Positions 18,953 to 28,600 of a DNA stretch of 64,000 bases are shown here, one piece after another. Below the pieces are notes generated by a model. The model saw nothing but the letters and a program-made list of their open reading frames with translations. It did no database searches and was not told the DNA's origin. The position numbers and the translations under genes are program-made. Source of the stretch: Chloroflexota bacterium (lineage in GTDB: Bacteria; Chloroflexota; Anaerolineae; UBA1429); contig JAIOAW010000013.1 of assembly GCA_019873625.1 (NCBI GenBank), positions 1 through 64,000 of the forward strand, in the 5' to 3' direction. Positions within the stretch are counted from its first letter, which is position 1. Each line of letters begins with the position of its first letter.

Positions 18953-20109
18953 GCGCGATCTACGGGTTTGTGTAAAAAGGAATCCGCTCCCAAAGCGGCT
19001 GAGAGGTCGGGGTCGTTGATGATAGAGCAAACGATGATCTTGGCGTTACGCCCTTCTTCCGTATTGCGAAGGGCCTGCAACCCTTCCCAACCATCCTGAT
19101 CAGGCATCATAATATCCAGAAGGATGATATGAGGACAAAGTTCTTGGACCATCGTGAGGGCCTCTTGGATGCTTTTGGCCCCGTATACCCGATAAGGCTC
19201 CCCTTGAAGATAGCGCCGAAAGAGGGCGATCAGCCCTTCATTATCATCCACCACAAGGACGATGCGATCCGGCGCGGCGTTCAACGAGAAAGCCAAGCGG
19301 ACTTGCCCGCCCGGCAACTCCTGGCGTTGTAACGGCGCCTGGAGCGAAAAGAGAATTTGTTGCGCGACGGCATAAGGCCCCGCAGCCTCCAGGTTTTCCT
19401 CTGTAACAGCGGGGTGATAGGAGAAGATGATCTCTACGCCGGCCGGCGAAGCCCCTACACTCACCGAGACTTGGGAATCCCGATGGTATTGCACAACGTG
19501 GCTCAAGAGGTTGATGAGCGCCTGACGGGCCATCATTCGATTGGCCGTTACCAACGTGTAGCCGGCGGGTGGTTCAAAATGAAGAGTAATCCCCCGCCGT
19601 TCTGCCAAAGGTTGAACGACCTGGATGGCCTCCTCTACCAATTCCACAGGCGAGAAGCGCTGCTCGCCAGCCACAGAAAGCCGTTCGACCTCATCGCGAA
19701 GGCGCGCAAACGGTTTCGAAAGGCCATTTTCTGGGGCTAGGTCTCCCGTCTCGGCCGAAAGGAGAATCTCTCCAATGGCTTGAGCGCCCCTTTGAAGTAG
19801 GCGGTAGGCCTGGCGTTCGCTGATCCCCAATTGCATAGCGATGGAGATGATGCTCTGCTTGGCGATGGCATAGCGATAGACGACCTGATAACACTGGGCG
19901 GCAAGGCTATCCGCAGAGATATGGGGGCCTGGGTCGAGCGATTCGATGGCCAAGCGCAGCATACGCCGCAGCAACTGCCCTCGAGAAACGGCGGAGGCAC
20001 GGGCAAGGAACGGCACCTCTTGGGTGAGGGGGTGCGTCTCCAGATATGCTGGATCATCCAGGTGCGCGAGGGCGCTGCGGACGGCTAGCGCGATATCCGA
20101 TTGTTCCAT
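18907..20109 (-). CDS. Response regulator with N-terminal helix-turn-helix-like and degenerate HATPase-like regions
   Basis: N-term 'SIAMQLGISERQAYRLLQRG'; C-term REC 'IVLVVDDNEG...HIILLDIMMPDQDGWE...FLHKPVD'. Confidence 0.8.
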   Translation of the reverse strand: MEQSDIALAVRSALAHLDDPAYLETHPLTQEVPFLARASAVSRGQLLRRMLRLAIESLDPGPHISADSLAAQCYQVVYRYAIAKQSIISIAMQLGISERQAYRLLQRGAQAIGEILLSAETGDLAPENGLSKPFARLRDEVERLSVAGEQRFSPVELVEEAIQVVQPLAERRGITLHFEPPAGYTLVTANRMMARQALINLLSHVVQYHRDSQVSVSVGASPAGVEIIFSYHPAVTEENLEAAGPYAVAQQILFSLQAPLQRQELPGGQVRLAFSLNAAPDRIVLVVDDNEGLIALFRRYLQGEPYRVYGAKSIQEALTMVQELCPHIILLDIMMPDQDGWEGLQALRNTEEGRNAKIIVCSIINDPDLSAALGADSFLHKPVDRAQLLRVLSRAASSET

Positions 20110-20325
20110 GAAACTTTCCGTCAGAAGATGTCAAAAGTGGGCGGTCATTCGGGTGCCAAGTTGCTAAAATAATAGTATGGGTGGTGGGTATCGTCAACCG
20201 GGTTCCCACACACCTCGGCGTTCGCATAGGCACGCTTTGACGAGAAAGGAGGAAAAGACCGCCATTCATTCACGCCGCTCTTGGTTGTTCCGCTAGGCTC
20301 GAGAATTGAGGGAGGAGATTGATCC

Positions 20326-21753
20326 ATGCAAGCGAAGACTTTTAAGCGTCGCGATTTTATCCGGGCAGCCGCATTGGCCGCCACAGGGGTTTTGGCAGCC
20401 GCTTGCCAACCCAAAGTCGTTGAGGTCGAAAAGGTCGTCAAAGAGACGGTCGTCGTCGCAGGCACTCCGCAAGTGGTCGAGAAGGTCGTCAAAGAGGTCG
20501 TCAAAGAGACGGTGGTCGTCGAGAAAAAGGTCGAAGTGCCTGCCAAAGGCATCAAGATCCAGATGTACCACGCGTGGCACCGCGCTATCGCTGGCCCCGT
20601 CATTGAGCCGATGGTGCGCGAGTTTGAGCAGACGCACCCGGGCATTTTCATCGCGCTGACGGGCGCCGTTCCCGCTGAACTCGGCCCTATGATTATGGCC
20701 GCCGTAGCCGCGGGCACGCCGCCGAGCATCACCTGGGGAAGTTTTGGGCCCTTGGTAAGAGCACAAGCGGTAGTACCTGTTGACGACTACATCACCAAGT
20801 ATGGTTACGAGAAGGATAAATTATATCCATACTTGGTGGAGGCCTATACGATCAAAGGCAAACTCATGGCGATGCCAGTGGAAAACTCTTCCGTTTCATA
20901 CTGGTATCACAACCCCCTCCTTGAGAAAGCTGGTTTGGACAAACCTAAATCAGACTGGGATTGGAATGACCTTGCTGAATATGGCCGGAAACTAACCATT
21001 GTAGAGGGCGGAGTGCCCGTCCAATATGGCCTTGTTCAGCACATGAACAAACATTATTATTTCCTCACACTTCTGTACCAGTTGGGCGGTTCATTCCTTA
21101 CTGAAGATCTCACCAAGCCCGCTTTCAACTCCGAAGCGGGAGTCAAGGCATTGACGTGGATTGCAGACCGCGTTCTGAAAGACAAGTCGGTGCCACCTCC
21201 GGGAGGCGGGTTCGAAAACGGCTTCGTTTCATTGAAATACGCTATGGCTTTTGACGGCCCTTGGCGCTTCGGAAACTACGTCAATGAACTGAAACTAGAT
21301 CTCGAAACGGTCATTCATCCCACAGGCCCCGATACTGGTCGCCAAGATACGATCGTGTATGGCGGCACTTTGCAGCTGATGAAGACGACCCCCGAAGAGC
21401 AAGATGCGGCTTTCCAGTTCTTGGCGTGGTTCCTAAGCAAAGATAATAATGCTCGTTGGGCTGTAGAAACCGGCTATTTGCCCGTTCGCACTGATTCGGC
21501 CGAAACGCCCAAATACAAAGATTTTCTGGCCGGTCAAGGCAAAGTGATGGCCTCCTTCCTGGAAGGGTTCAAGTATGGCCATCTGCGCGAAGGAAGCGTG
21601 GTGCTGCCCAAGTACGGAGACATGACCACAATCTTCAATGACGAGTGTTGGGACCGGGTCATGCTGGGCGAGCGAACGGTCGAAGAGGGTCTTGCCGCGG
21701 CGGAAAAGGCGATCCTCGCGGATAAGACGCTGTTTGAACGCATTGACCTGTAA
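20326..21753 (+). CDS. Sugar ABC transporter extracellular solute-binding lipoprotein
   Basis: Tat/lipobox-like 'RRDFIRAAALAATGVLAAACQP'; family 1 SBP body; Val/Lys/Glu-repeat linker. Confidence 0.92.
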   Translation: MQAKTFKRRDFIRAAALAATGVLAAACQPKVVEVEKVVKETVVVAGTPQVVEKVVKEVVKETVVVEKKVEVPAKGIKIQMYHAWHRAIAGPVIEPMVREFEQTHPGIFIALTGAVPAELGPMIMAAVAAGTPPSITWGSFGPLVRAQAVVPVDDYITKYGYEKDKLYPYLVEAYTIKGKLMAMPVENSSVSYWYHNPLLEKAGLDKPKSDWDWNDLAEYGRKLTIVEGGVPVQYGLVQHMNKHYYFLTLLYQLGGSFLTEDLTKPAFNSEAGVKALTWIADRVLKDKSVPPPGGGFENGFVSLKYAMAFDGPWRFGNYVNELKLDLETVIHPTGPDTGRQDTIVYGGTLQLMKTTPEEQDAAFQFLAWFLSKDNNARWAVETGYLPVRTDSAETPKYKDFLAGQGKVMASFLEGFKYGHLREGSVVLPKYGDMTTIFNDECWDRVMLGERTVEEGLAAAEKAILADKTLFERIDL

Positions 21754-21770
21754 AAGACGTTTCGACGTAA

Positions 21771-21798
21771 GCCCTGCCGAGGTTAACCTCGGCAGGGC
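21771..21798 (+). promoter_or_regulatory. 28-bp perfect palindrome between SBP and permease genes (attenuator/3'-end protection hairpin?)
   Basis: GCCCTGCCGAGGTTAACCTCGGCAGGGC. Confidence 0.6.
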
Positions 21799-21820
21799 AC
21801 CTCCCTTGGAAAGGACAATA

Positions 21821-22753
21821 ATGACTACTCGCACTGGCACTATTGAGCGAAAGGGATGGACAAACTTCCAGGACTGGCTTTCGCGAAAGGAAGAGATAAT
21901 ATCAGGGTATGCTTTCCTTTTACCTACCTTGATAAGCGTGCTGATTTTCGTTGTTTTTCCCGTTTTTTTCTCGTTTTACATTAGCTTCCACAAGTACGAT
22001 TACCTATCGGCGGAGCGCCCTTTTGTGGGATTTGATAACTATGTCCGCCTTTTTACGAGCGAGAAATTCTGGCAGACGCTTGCCAACACTGCACGTTACG
22101 CATTGGCCATTGTGCCGCTAAATCTTATTGTCGCCCTCGGCCTCGCACTTCTCATCAACCGCCATATTCCTGCAATCAATGTGTTTCGAACTGCTTATTT
22201 TAGTCCAGTGGTCACCTCAAGCGTGGCCGTCGCTATGATTTGGTCTTGGATTTTCGACCCGGGATTTGGGCTTTTGAACCATCTCTTGCGTCTCGTAGGA
22301 CTTCAACCCCAATTGTGGCTTGGGAGCCCCAAATGGGCAATCTGGTGCTTAGTTTTTATGGCCACATGGAATGGCGCGGGTTACAATATGATGATCTTCC
22401 TGGCAGGCCTTCAGGGCATCTCGCAAGAGTATTATGATGCCGCTACAGTGGATGGAGCAAATAGTTTCCAGCGTTTTATTCACATCACTTGGCCGTTACT
22501 CAGCCCCACAACCTTTTTCGTTGTGATTACAGGGTTCATCGGAGCTCTTCAGGTATTCGATCAAGTGTTTGTTCTCACTAAAGGAGGGCCTGCTGGTTCA
22601 ACAAGAACGATTGTATACTATCTGTGGGAGCAAGGGTTCCAGTATTTTGATATGGGCTTTGCAAGCGCTTTGGCTTACGTCTTGTTCGCGCTTATTTTCA
22701 TCCTCACCCAAATTAACTGGCGCTTTGGCAGCCGACTTGTCCACTATCAATAA
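21821..22753 (+). CDS. Sugar ABC transporter permease (MalF/UgpA-type)
   Basis: EAA loop 'ISQEYYDAATVDGANSFQRFIHITWPLLSP'. Confidence 0.93.
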   Translation: MTTRTGTIERKGWTNFQDWLSRKEEIISGYAFLLPTLISVLIFVVFPVFFSFYISFHKYDYLSAERPFVGFDNYVRLFTSEKFWQTLANTARYALAIVPLNLIVALGLALLINRHIPAINVFRTAYFSPVVTSSVAVAMIWSWIFDPGFGLLNHLLRLVGLQPQLWLGSPKWAIWCLVFMATWNGAGYNMMIFLAGLQGISQEYYDAATVDGANSFQRFIHITWPLLSPTTFFVVITGFIGALQVFDQVFVLTKGGPAGSTRTIVYYLWEQGFQYFDMGFASALAYVLFALIFILTQINWRFGSRLVHYQ

Positions 22754-22770
22754 AAGGTTTGGGAGGCTGA

Positions 22771-23622
22771 ATGAAAAGAGTTATTCCTCTTAAGGTGCGC
22801 CTTGCGCAGGCCGCCAAGTTGTTTCTTATTTACATAGTCCTCTGTGCAATAGCGGTTATCATGATCGGACCATTCTTGTGGATGGTTTCGACAGCCGTCA
22901 AACCGCTGCAAGAAGTGTACGTTTACCCTCCCAAGATTATTCCTTCCCGACTGTCCCTTGAGAACCTCCGCGAAGTGATGCGGATCATCCCTATTTTTCG
23001 CTATCTCCTGAACACAGCCTATCTCGCAGTGGTGGGAACAGCTCTCCAATTGCTCATTGCCTCGATGGCTGCCTATGCATTTGCACGGCTCAACTTCCCA
23101 GGGCGAGATACCATTTTTTTCCTTTTCCTCGGCACTATGATGATTCCCGGGGCTGTCACGATGATCCCCACGTTTATCATTATGAAAGTTTTCGGTTGGA
23201 TGGATAGTTACAATGCCATCATCATTCCCAGTATGGCCAGCGCCTTCGGCACATTCCTTCTTCGCCAGTTTTTCCTGACGATCCCGAACGAACTCGAGGA
23301 TGCCGCTCGCATTGACGGCGCAGGCCGGGTGCGATTCTATCTCACTATTCTATTACCACTATCTATTCCCGCCATGGTGACGTTAGGCATTTTCAACTTT
23401 CTCGGGCGTTGGAATGCGTTTATGTGGCCTTTGCTCATCCTGCGCACCAAGACCAAGTTCCCCATCCAACTGGGATTGGCTATGTTTCGCAGCGAGTGGA
23501 CGCAAAGTACCCACCTTATGATGACGGCCACGACCATTTCCGTCATCCCCCTTCTTATCGTCTTTGTAGCCGCACAGAAATACTTTGTGCAAGGCGTGGT
23601 GCTCTCTGGCCTGAAAGGCTGA
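22771..23622 (+). CDS. Carbohydrate ABC transporter permease (MalG/UgpE-type)
   Basis: EAA loop 'IPNELEDAARIDGAGRVRFYLTILLPLSIPA'. Confidence 0.93.
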   Translation: MKRVIPLKVRLAQAAKLFLIYIVLCAIAVIMIGPFLWMVSTAVKPLQEVYVYPPKIIPSRLSLENLREVMRIIPIFRYLLNTAYLAVVGTALQLLIASMAAYAFARLNFPGRDTIFFLFLGTMMIPGAVTMIPTFIIMKVFGWMDSYNAIIIPSMASAFGTFLLRQFFLTIPNELEDAARIDGAGRVRFYLTILLPLSIPAMVTLGIFNFLGRWNAFMWPLLILRTKTKFPIQLGLAMFRSEWTQSTHLMMTATTISVIPLLIVFVAAQKYFVQGVVLSGLKG

Positions 23623-23647
23623 ATATAGGTTACGGAAAGGAGTTTCG

Positions 23648-24712
23648 ATGATTAACGGCAAGATCGCTGTCGGCATCGTGGGTGCGGGGCACATTACGAA
23701 TCAGCGCCACATCCCAAACTTCCGAGAGGCGGGTGCAGAAGTCGTCGCCTTAGCCGATGTCGCTGAAGGACGCGCGGCGCGTATGGCTGCCAAGTGGGAT
23801 ATCCCCCATGCCTTCACGGATTACCGGGAGATGCTCGCTCTCCCCGAGATTGACGCGATTTCTATTTGTGTGCCGCCTTTTGTCCACAAAGAGGTGGCCC
23901 TTGCGGCCTTTGAGGCGGGCAAACATGTTTATCTGGAAAAGCCCCCGGCTATGAACGAGGCCGAGATGATCGAAATCGTGAAGGCAGGCCGGCAGGCCGG
24001 GAAGCTCCTTATGGCCGGTTCCAATTCGGTTTATTGGAACCGCACTCAAGCTCTCAAGAAAATGATTGATGCGGGCGACTTGGGCGAGATCTATCTCGTC
24101 AAAAGCCTCGGGGCGGGTCGAAGGCACATCCCACGGGGATGGTTCCGCATCAAACGGCTGGCGGGCGGCGGCGTCGGCATGGATGGAGGCTCACACACGA
24201 TTGACCGCATTCTGTATCTCCTCAACACGCCCAAACCCGTCTCGGTGATCGCCCAGACGTATGACAAATTTGCTGACTATGTCCCCAAAGCCAGTTACTT
24301 GGCCATTGACATCGAAGAAGGCACCCAAACGGATGTACCTCGTGCCGATGTCGAGGATACGGTCGTGGCCTTTATTCAGTTCGACAATGGCTGCACCTTT
24401 ATGATGGAGAACGCCTGGGCGGCGAACATCTCGGGCGGAGGTGGTACTTGGATGTACGGTACGAAGGCGGGCGTTTCCCTTAACCCCTTCACCGTTTACA
24501 GCGAAACGCCGCAGGGCATCCTCACGGATATTACGCCCGTTGTGCCCGAAGGGCCGCAAACTCATGTGGAAGCGTTAAGCCATTTTGTCACGTGCATCCG
24601 CGAAGGGCGCGAGACGGAAAGCCCCGGCGAGCGAAGTATTGTCACGATGCGCATCTTGGATGCCATCTACAAATCTGCCTCGATGGGTGGGCGTGAAGTT
24701 CGGCTGGATTAG
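23648..24712 (+). CDS. Gfo/Idh/MocA family oxidoreductase
   Basis: 'VGIVGAGHITNQRHIPNFREAGAEVVALADV', 'VYLEKPPAMNEAEM'. Confidence 0.93.
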   Translation: MINGKIAVGIVGAGHITNQRHIPNFREAGAEVVALADVAEGRAARMAAKWDIPHAFTDYREMLALPEIDAISICVPPFVHKEVALAAFEAGKHVYLEKPPAMNEAEMIEIVKAGRQAGKLLMAGSNSVYWNRTQALKKMIDAGDLGEIYLVKSLGAGRRHIPRGWFRIKRLAGGGVGMDGGSHTIDRILYLLNTPKPVSVIAQTYDKFADYVPKASYLAIDIEEGTQTDVPRADVEDTVVAFIQFDNGCTFMMENAWAANISGGGGTWMYGTKAGVSLNPFTVYSETPQGILTDITPVVPEGPQTHVEALSHFVTCIREGRETESPGERSIVTMRILDAIYKSASMGGREVRLD

Positions 24713-24732
24713 GCAAAAAACTAGGAGGAAAG

Positions 24733-25536
24733 ATGTTCAAAACGGGCGTCATCACAGCCAGTTGGGTTATGGAGATTAATGACTACCAGCATGCCCCGTG
24801 GCCTGAGTTAGTCCAAAAGCACTGGGAAAAGTTCGGTTATGACGAATTGGACGCGCTTTTGGGGCGCATCGCCAAAATGGGTTTCGGCTATGTAGAACTA
24901 TGGATCGGCCATACCGGCGATATGTGCCGCACAGCGCTCTGGAAAGGCAAAACCCCTGGCGATATCGTCAAACTGTTCGACAAGCACGGCCTCAAGATCG
25001 CCTCATTTTGCCCAGGGGGGATTGGGAAGGATACCGAAGCCGAGCCGATTTTCGAATTTGCCAAGGGGCTTGGTGTCTCGATGGTTACCGGCTGGATGGG
25101 GCCTCAGCCCGAATGGTGGCCCACGATGGTTTCTTACCTCGAGCGGTACGATATGCGCTACGGCATCGAGCCCCATGGGCCAGAGTATTCCATCGCCACT
25201 CCGGAGCAGATTAACGCGGCTTGTGCGCTTTCGCCACGCCTTGGCGCTTGCCCTGATACGGGCGTCTTCGTCCACCAAGGCGTGGATGCCGTTGAAGGGG
25301 TGAGGGCCATCTTACCGCATGTCATCCACACGCACCTAAAGGGGTTCAACAAGGCCCAAAATCGCTCCTGCGCGCCCGGCGACGATGATATCGGCCTGGA
25401 TCAGGTGGTGCGGATGCTGAGAGATAGCAACTATCAGGGCGTGTATTCCCTCGAATACGAGATAGATCACAACCCTGATGCGGAATTGAAACGTTCGCTC
25501 GAGTGGATGTTGGGCATTCTGAACGAGAAAAAGTAA
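24733..25536 (+). CDS. Sugar phosphate isomerase/epimerase (xylose isomerase-like TIM barrel)
   Basis: 'GFGYVELWIGHTGDM...', 'LGACPDTGVFVHQGVD', 'HTHLKGFNKAQN', 'YSLEYE'. Confidence 0.88.
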   Translation: MFKTGVITASWVMEINDYQHAPWPELVQKHWEKFGYDELDALLGRIAKMGFGYVELWIGHTGDMCRTALWKGKTPGDIVKLFDKHGLKIASFCPGGIGKDTEAEPIFEFAKGLGVSMVTGWMGPQPEWWPTMVSYLERYDMRYGIEPHGPEYSIATPEQINAACALSPRLGACPDTGVFVHQGVDAVEGVRAILPHVIHTHLKGFNKAQNRSCAPGDDDIGLDQVVRMLRDSNYQGVYSLEYEIDHNPDAELKRSLEWMLGILNEKK

Positions 25537-25549
25537 TATGCCCCCCTTG

Positions 25550-25585
25550 CGGTGCCCCGAGGCGTGACAAACCCTCGGGGCACCG
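25550..25585. terminator. Bidirectional terminator
   Basis: CGGTGCCCCGAGG-N10-CCTCGGGGCACCG then TATTTT; between convergent operons. Confidence 0.75.
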
Positions 25586-25618
25586 TATTTTCCCTTTTGC
25601 GCGCCCTCCAGAGGGCCT

Positions 25619-28600
25619 TTACTCCCTCCCGAACACCTGGGGGTAGCGCCGAATCTGCTCTCGCAGGTCCTGATCATAACGGATGACGATCACCTGGTAA
25701 CCCCTCCTGCGTAAAGCATCTCGCAAAGACTCGTCTTGGGCGCGTTGAGCCGGTTCATCGTGGACGGCGCCATCGCAAAAAACGCAGATATCCGGCTCAT
25801 AGAAGAAATCGGGCCTGCAATGTGGGTCAACGAGTTGTCGCTGGGCATCGTCAGGCAGGCGGAACCTGCCCTGGGCAAGGACGTCGAGAAAACGCCTCTC
25901 CAAATCCGAGCGTGCGTCGGTAAGGGCGCGTAGCCAAGCCCACTGCTCCTCCCAAGACCTTCCGCCAACCCGAGGCAGTGTGCGGCTGTGGGCGATGCCC
26001 AAAAGGATGTCGCGTATCCGGTGGCGGTTCAGAGATAGGGCATCGGCCTGGTTGCTGAAACTCAAAAGGCATTCATAACAGGCCGCGTAACAATCCGGCT
26101 TCTGGTCGCTCCCTTGCTCATCATAGTGGATGCGCCGAAGGGCGGCTTGTGCGACCTGCGCCAAGGCATTGGCCTCTTCCACGAGGCGGCGCAATACGCC
26201 GCTTCCCCCCTCCGACGTTTCGTAGAGCAAAATGGCACGATTCTCCCCTTCGCCTAGGCATTCGGTGGCAAGTTCATCCTCCTCCAGTTGATAAACCTCT
26301 TCCAGCCCCCTCTGCAAGGCATATTGCAGCGTCGCCTCGATCGTTCTATCCGCGAAAAGATCCGGGACGACCGGGCGAATGAGAAGAAGGTTTTGCGTGA
26401 TCTGCACGGCCAGGTTCACGGTTTGCAGGTGTTTCTGCCCTTGAAGAAATGGGGGCTGCAGTGCGTCGCTCAATGCGATTTGACCACTCTCGAAATCCAC
26501 CTTAAAGCCGGAGGTTCGCGCAGCACGCCACCCCCGGTTAATCCGCAAGATCGTTGCTGCAGGCCCGTAGATGAGCCTCCACACAGCCTGCCCGTCAATG
26601 ACGACATCCGCCTCCTGCCGGCGCATCCCTTCTCCCTCCGGAGCGAATTGATAATACGTTTGGAGATCATAGCCATGCCTGCGGCGCTCCTCCTCATCGG
26701 AGGTGATGCGTTCCCGCCGACGCGTCTTGACGTTTGGCATATCGAGGAGGAGGGCGAGAACGCTGTTGGAGGCGTCGAAAAGGGCGTTGCAGGCTGGGCA
26801 ACGGTCAAAAGAAGGGTCGCAAAAGGTGCCACAGGTGTTGCACAGGCGCCTTCTTGTCAGCCGATCCTCCAACCCACCGGGCGGCGCCTGAAAGGCAATG
26901 ACCTCCCATTTGGCCCCTTCGTGGTAGAGGATGTTGCCCGGCGCGAACTCGCGCAGGGCCAAAAACCTAGGTCGCGCGATAAATTCGCCCTCCTTTCCGC
27001 GAGGCACCCAGGCACGGACGGGCAGCGCCGGAAAGTTATACCCAGGCAAAAAGCCTTCGCTCGCCAAGTAGCGATATGGGTAGAAATCCCCCTCTTCGCG
27101 CTGCACATCGATCTGCAGCAGGAGATTGCGTTGCCGTAACGCCTCCTGTTGGCGACGCAGCGCTTCGGCTTGGTCATCCTTTTTGCGGGCCGTGCACACT
27201 GCTTGCTGAGCCTCTTGGAGTTGGCCCATTGCCGCACGATACAGTTCGCGCCAGCGGTCGAAGGCGCGATCAAACTCCCGCGGGGCCTCTTGCAGCACAC
27301 GCCCAATCCAATCCTCAGTGAACCACGGCGTGGCATGCAATATGGCCATATCGGCTTGGAGGACTTGGCGCATTCTCTCGGCTAAGCGTTCTTGCACCCA
27401 CGGCCTAAGGCGGATCGCATCCGCCACCTCTTCCCGAAGTGGGAGGTCGTTTTGGGTCGTATCCAACACGTTTTCGATGGACCGCCCCAAAGAGAGGCGA
27501 ATCTCCCCGAGCCACATCGCGTGGAGGTGCGCCCGCAAAAGGGTTTCGTTGGCCAAATCCAGTTTCGGGGGGTGTACGCTGCCGGCTACCATCTCGTGGC
27601 GGTTCCGGAAGAAATACTGGTCGTGCGGGCTGAACGCGCCGCAATAGGTAAAAATAAGCCCTGCCTGCCCCTGGCGCCCGGCGCGGCCGCTGCGTTGGGC
27701 ATAGTTTGCGGGCGTGGGCGGCACGTTCCGCATATGGACGATATCCAAATCGGCAATGTCAATGCCGAGTTCCATCGTGGGCGAGCAAACCAGGTACGGG
27801 AGCCGCCGGCCCAATTCGCTTTCTTTGGTCATATCGCTCTTTTCCCAGCGGAACCGCCTTTCGCGGCGTTCGCGTTCGCCGGGGGCCACCACTTGGGCCG
27901 TATGCTCGCGGGCCTCGAGTTTGGCCAATTCTTCTACGGAGCCTTGGTAGAACTGCTGCAAGAACGCATTCACGGGGCGCTGAGTGCCCGCATAGGCCTC
28001 ATGTTTCACGCGGCGAGTGTAAAGCGGATCCATCGGGGGAGCCTGCCCCTCCCCATATCGCCAAACGAGGCAGGAGGCGTCGAGTTGATAACGAATGGCT
28101 TCCCCCGAGGCATTCGCTCGGACCAGCAGCCCGTGCTCGACAAGCCGCTGAAGGATATGCTCCATCACCCCGCGGTAATCAGCCGAGCCGATGCCCAGTT
28201 CCCTCATCAAAAAGCGGCCCAAGGCGCTTCGTTCGCTGAGGCTGAACCCCTCCGTTGGCTTGGCCGATTGGCCCCATTGGAAATAGTTGGCCGGCCTCAA
28301 TTCCTGCGTATCGGGATCTAGCCCCCAGAAATCGTTCAGATGCTGATCGCAAAGGCGGCGCAGCCGATCCTGCTCCTCCTCTGTAAGCACGCGCGTATGG
28401 ATGGCCAACTTGCGGCGGAAATGATCCAAAATCACCCGCAAAAGGCGTTGGCGATCTTCCGGGTGCCTTTGTGCCATAGGGTGCCCAGCCCATGCGTGCT
28501 CATCGCGGCCAAGTTCCTCCAGACCGCGGTAGGCAATGTGCAACAGGCCCAATTCCTCCAGGTTGGGCTGAGTAACCCGCCAGCCGCGCCGCAGGTCTTC

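Noticed and set aside
20326-20560. Val/Lys/Glu repeats in the solute-binding protein N-terminus as a novel element
   Set aside because: Such VEK-rich linkers after the lipobox are common in sugar-binding lipoproteins of this bacterial group.
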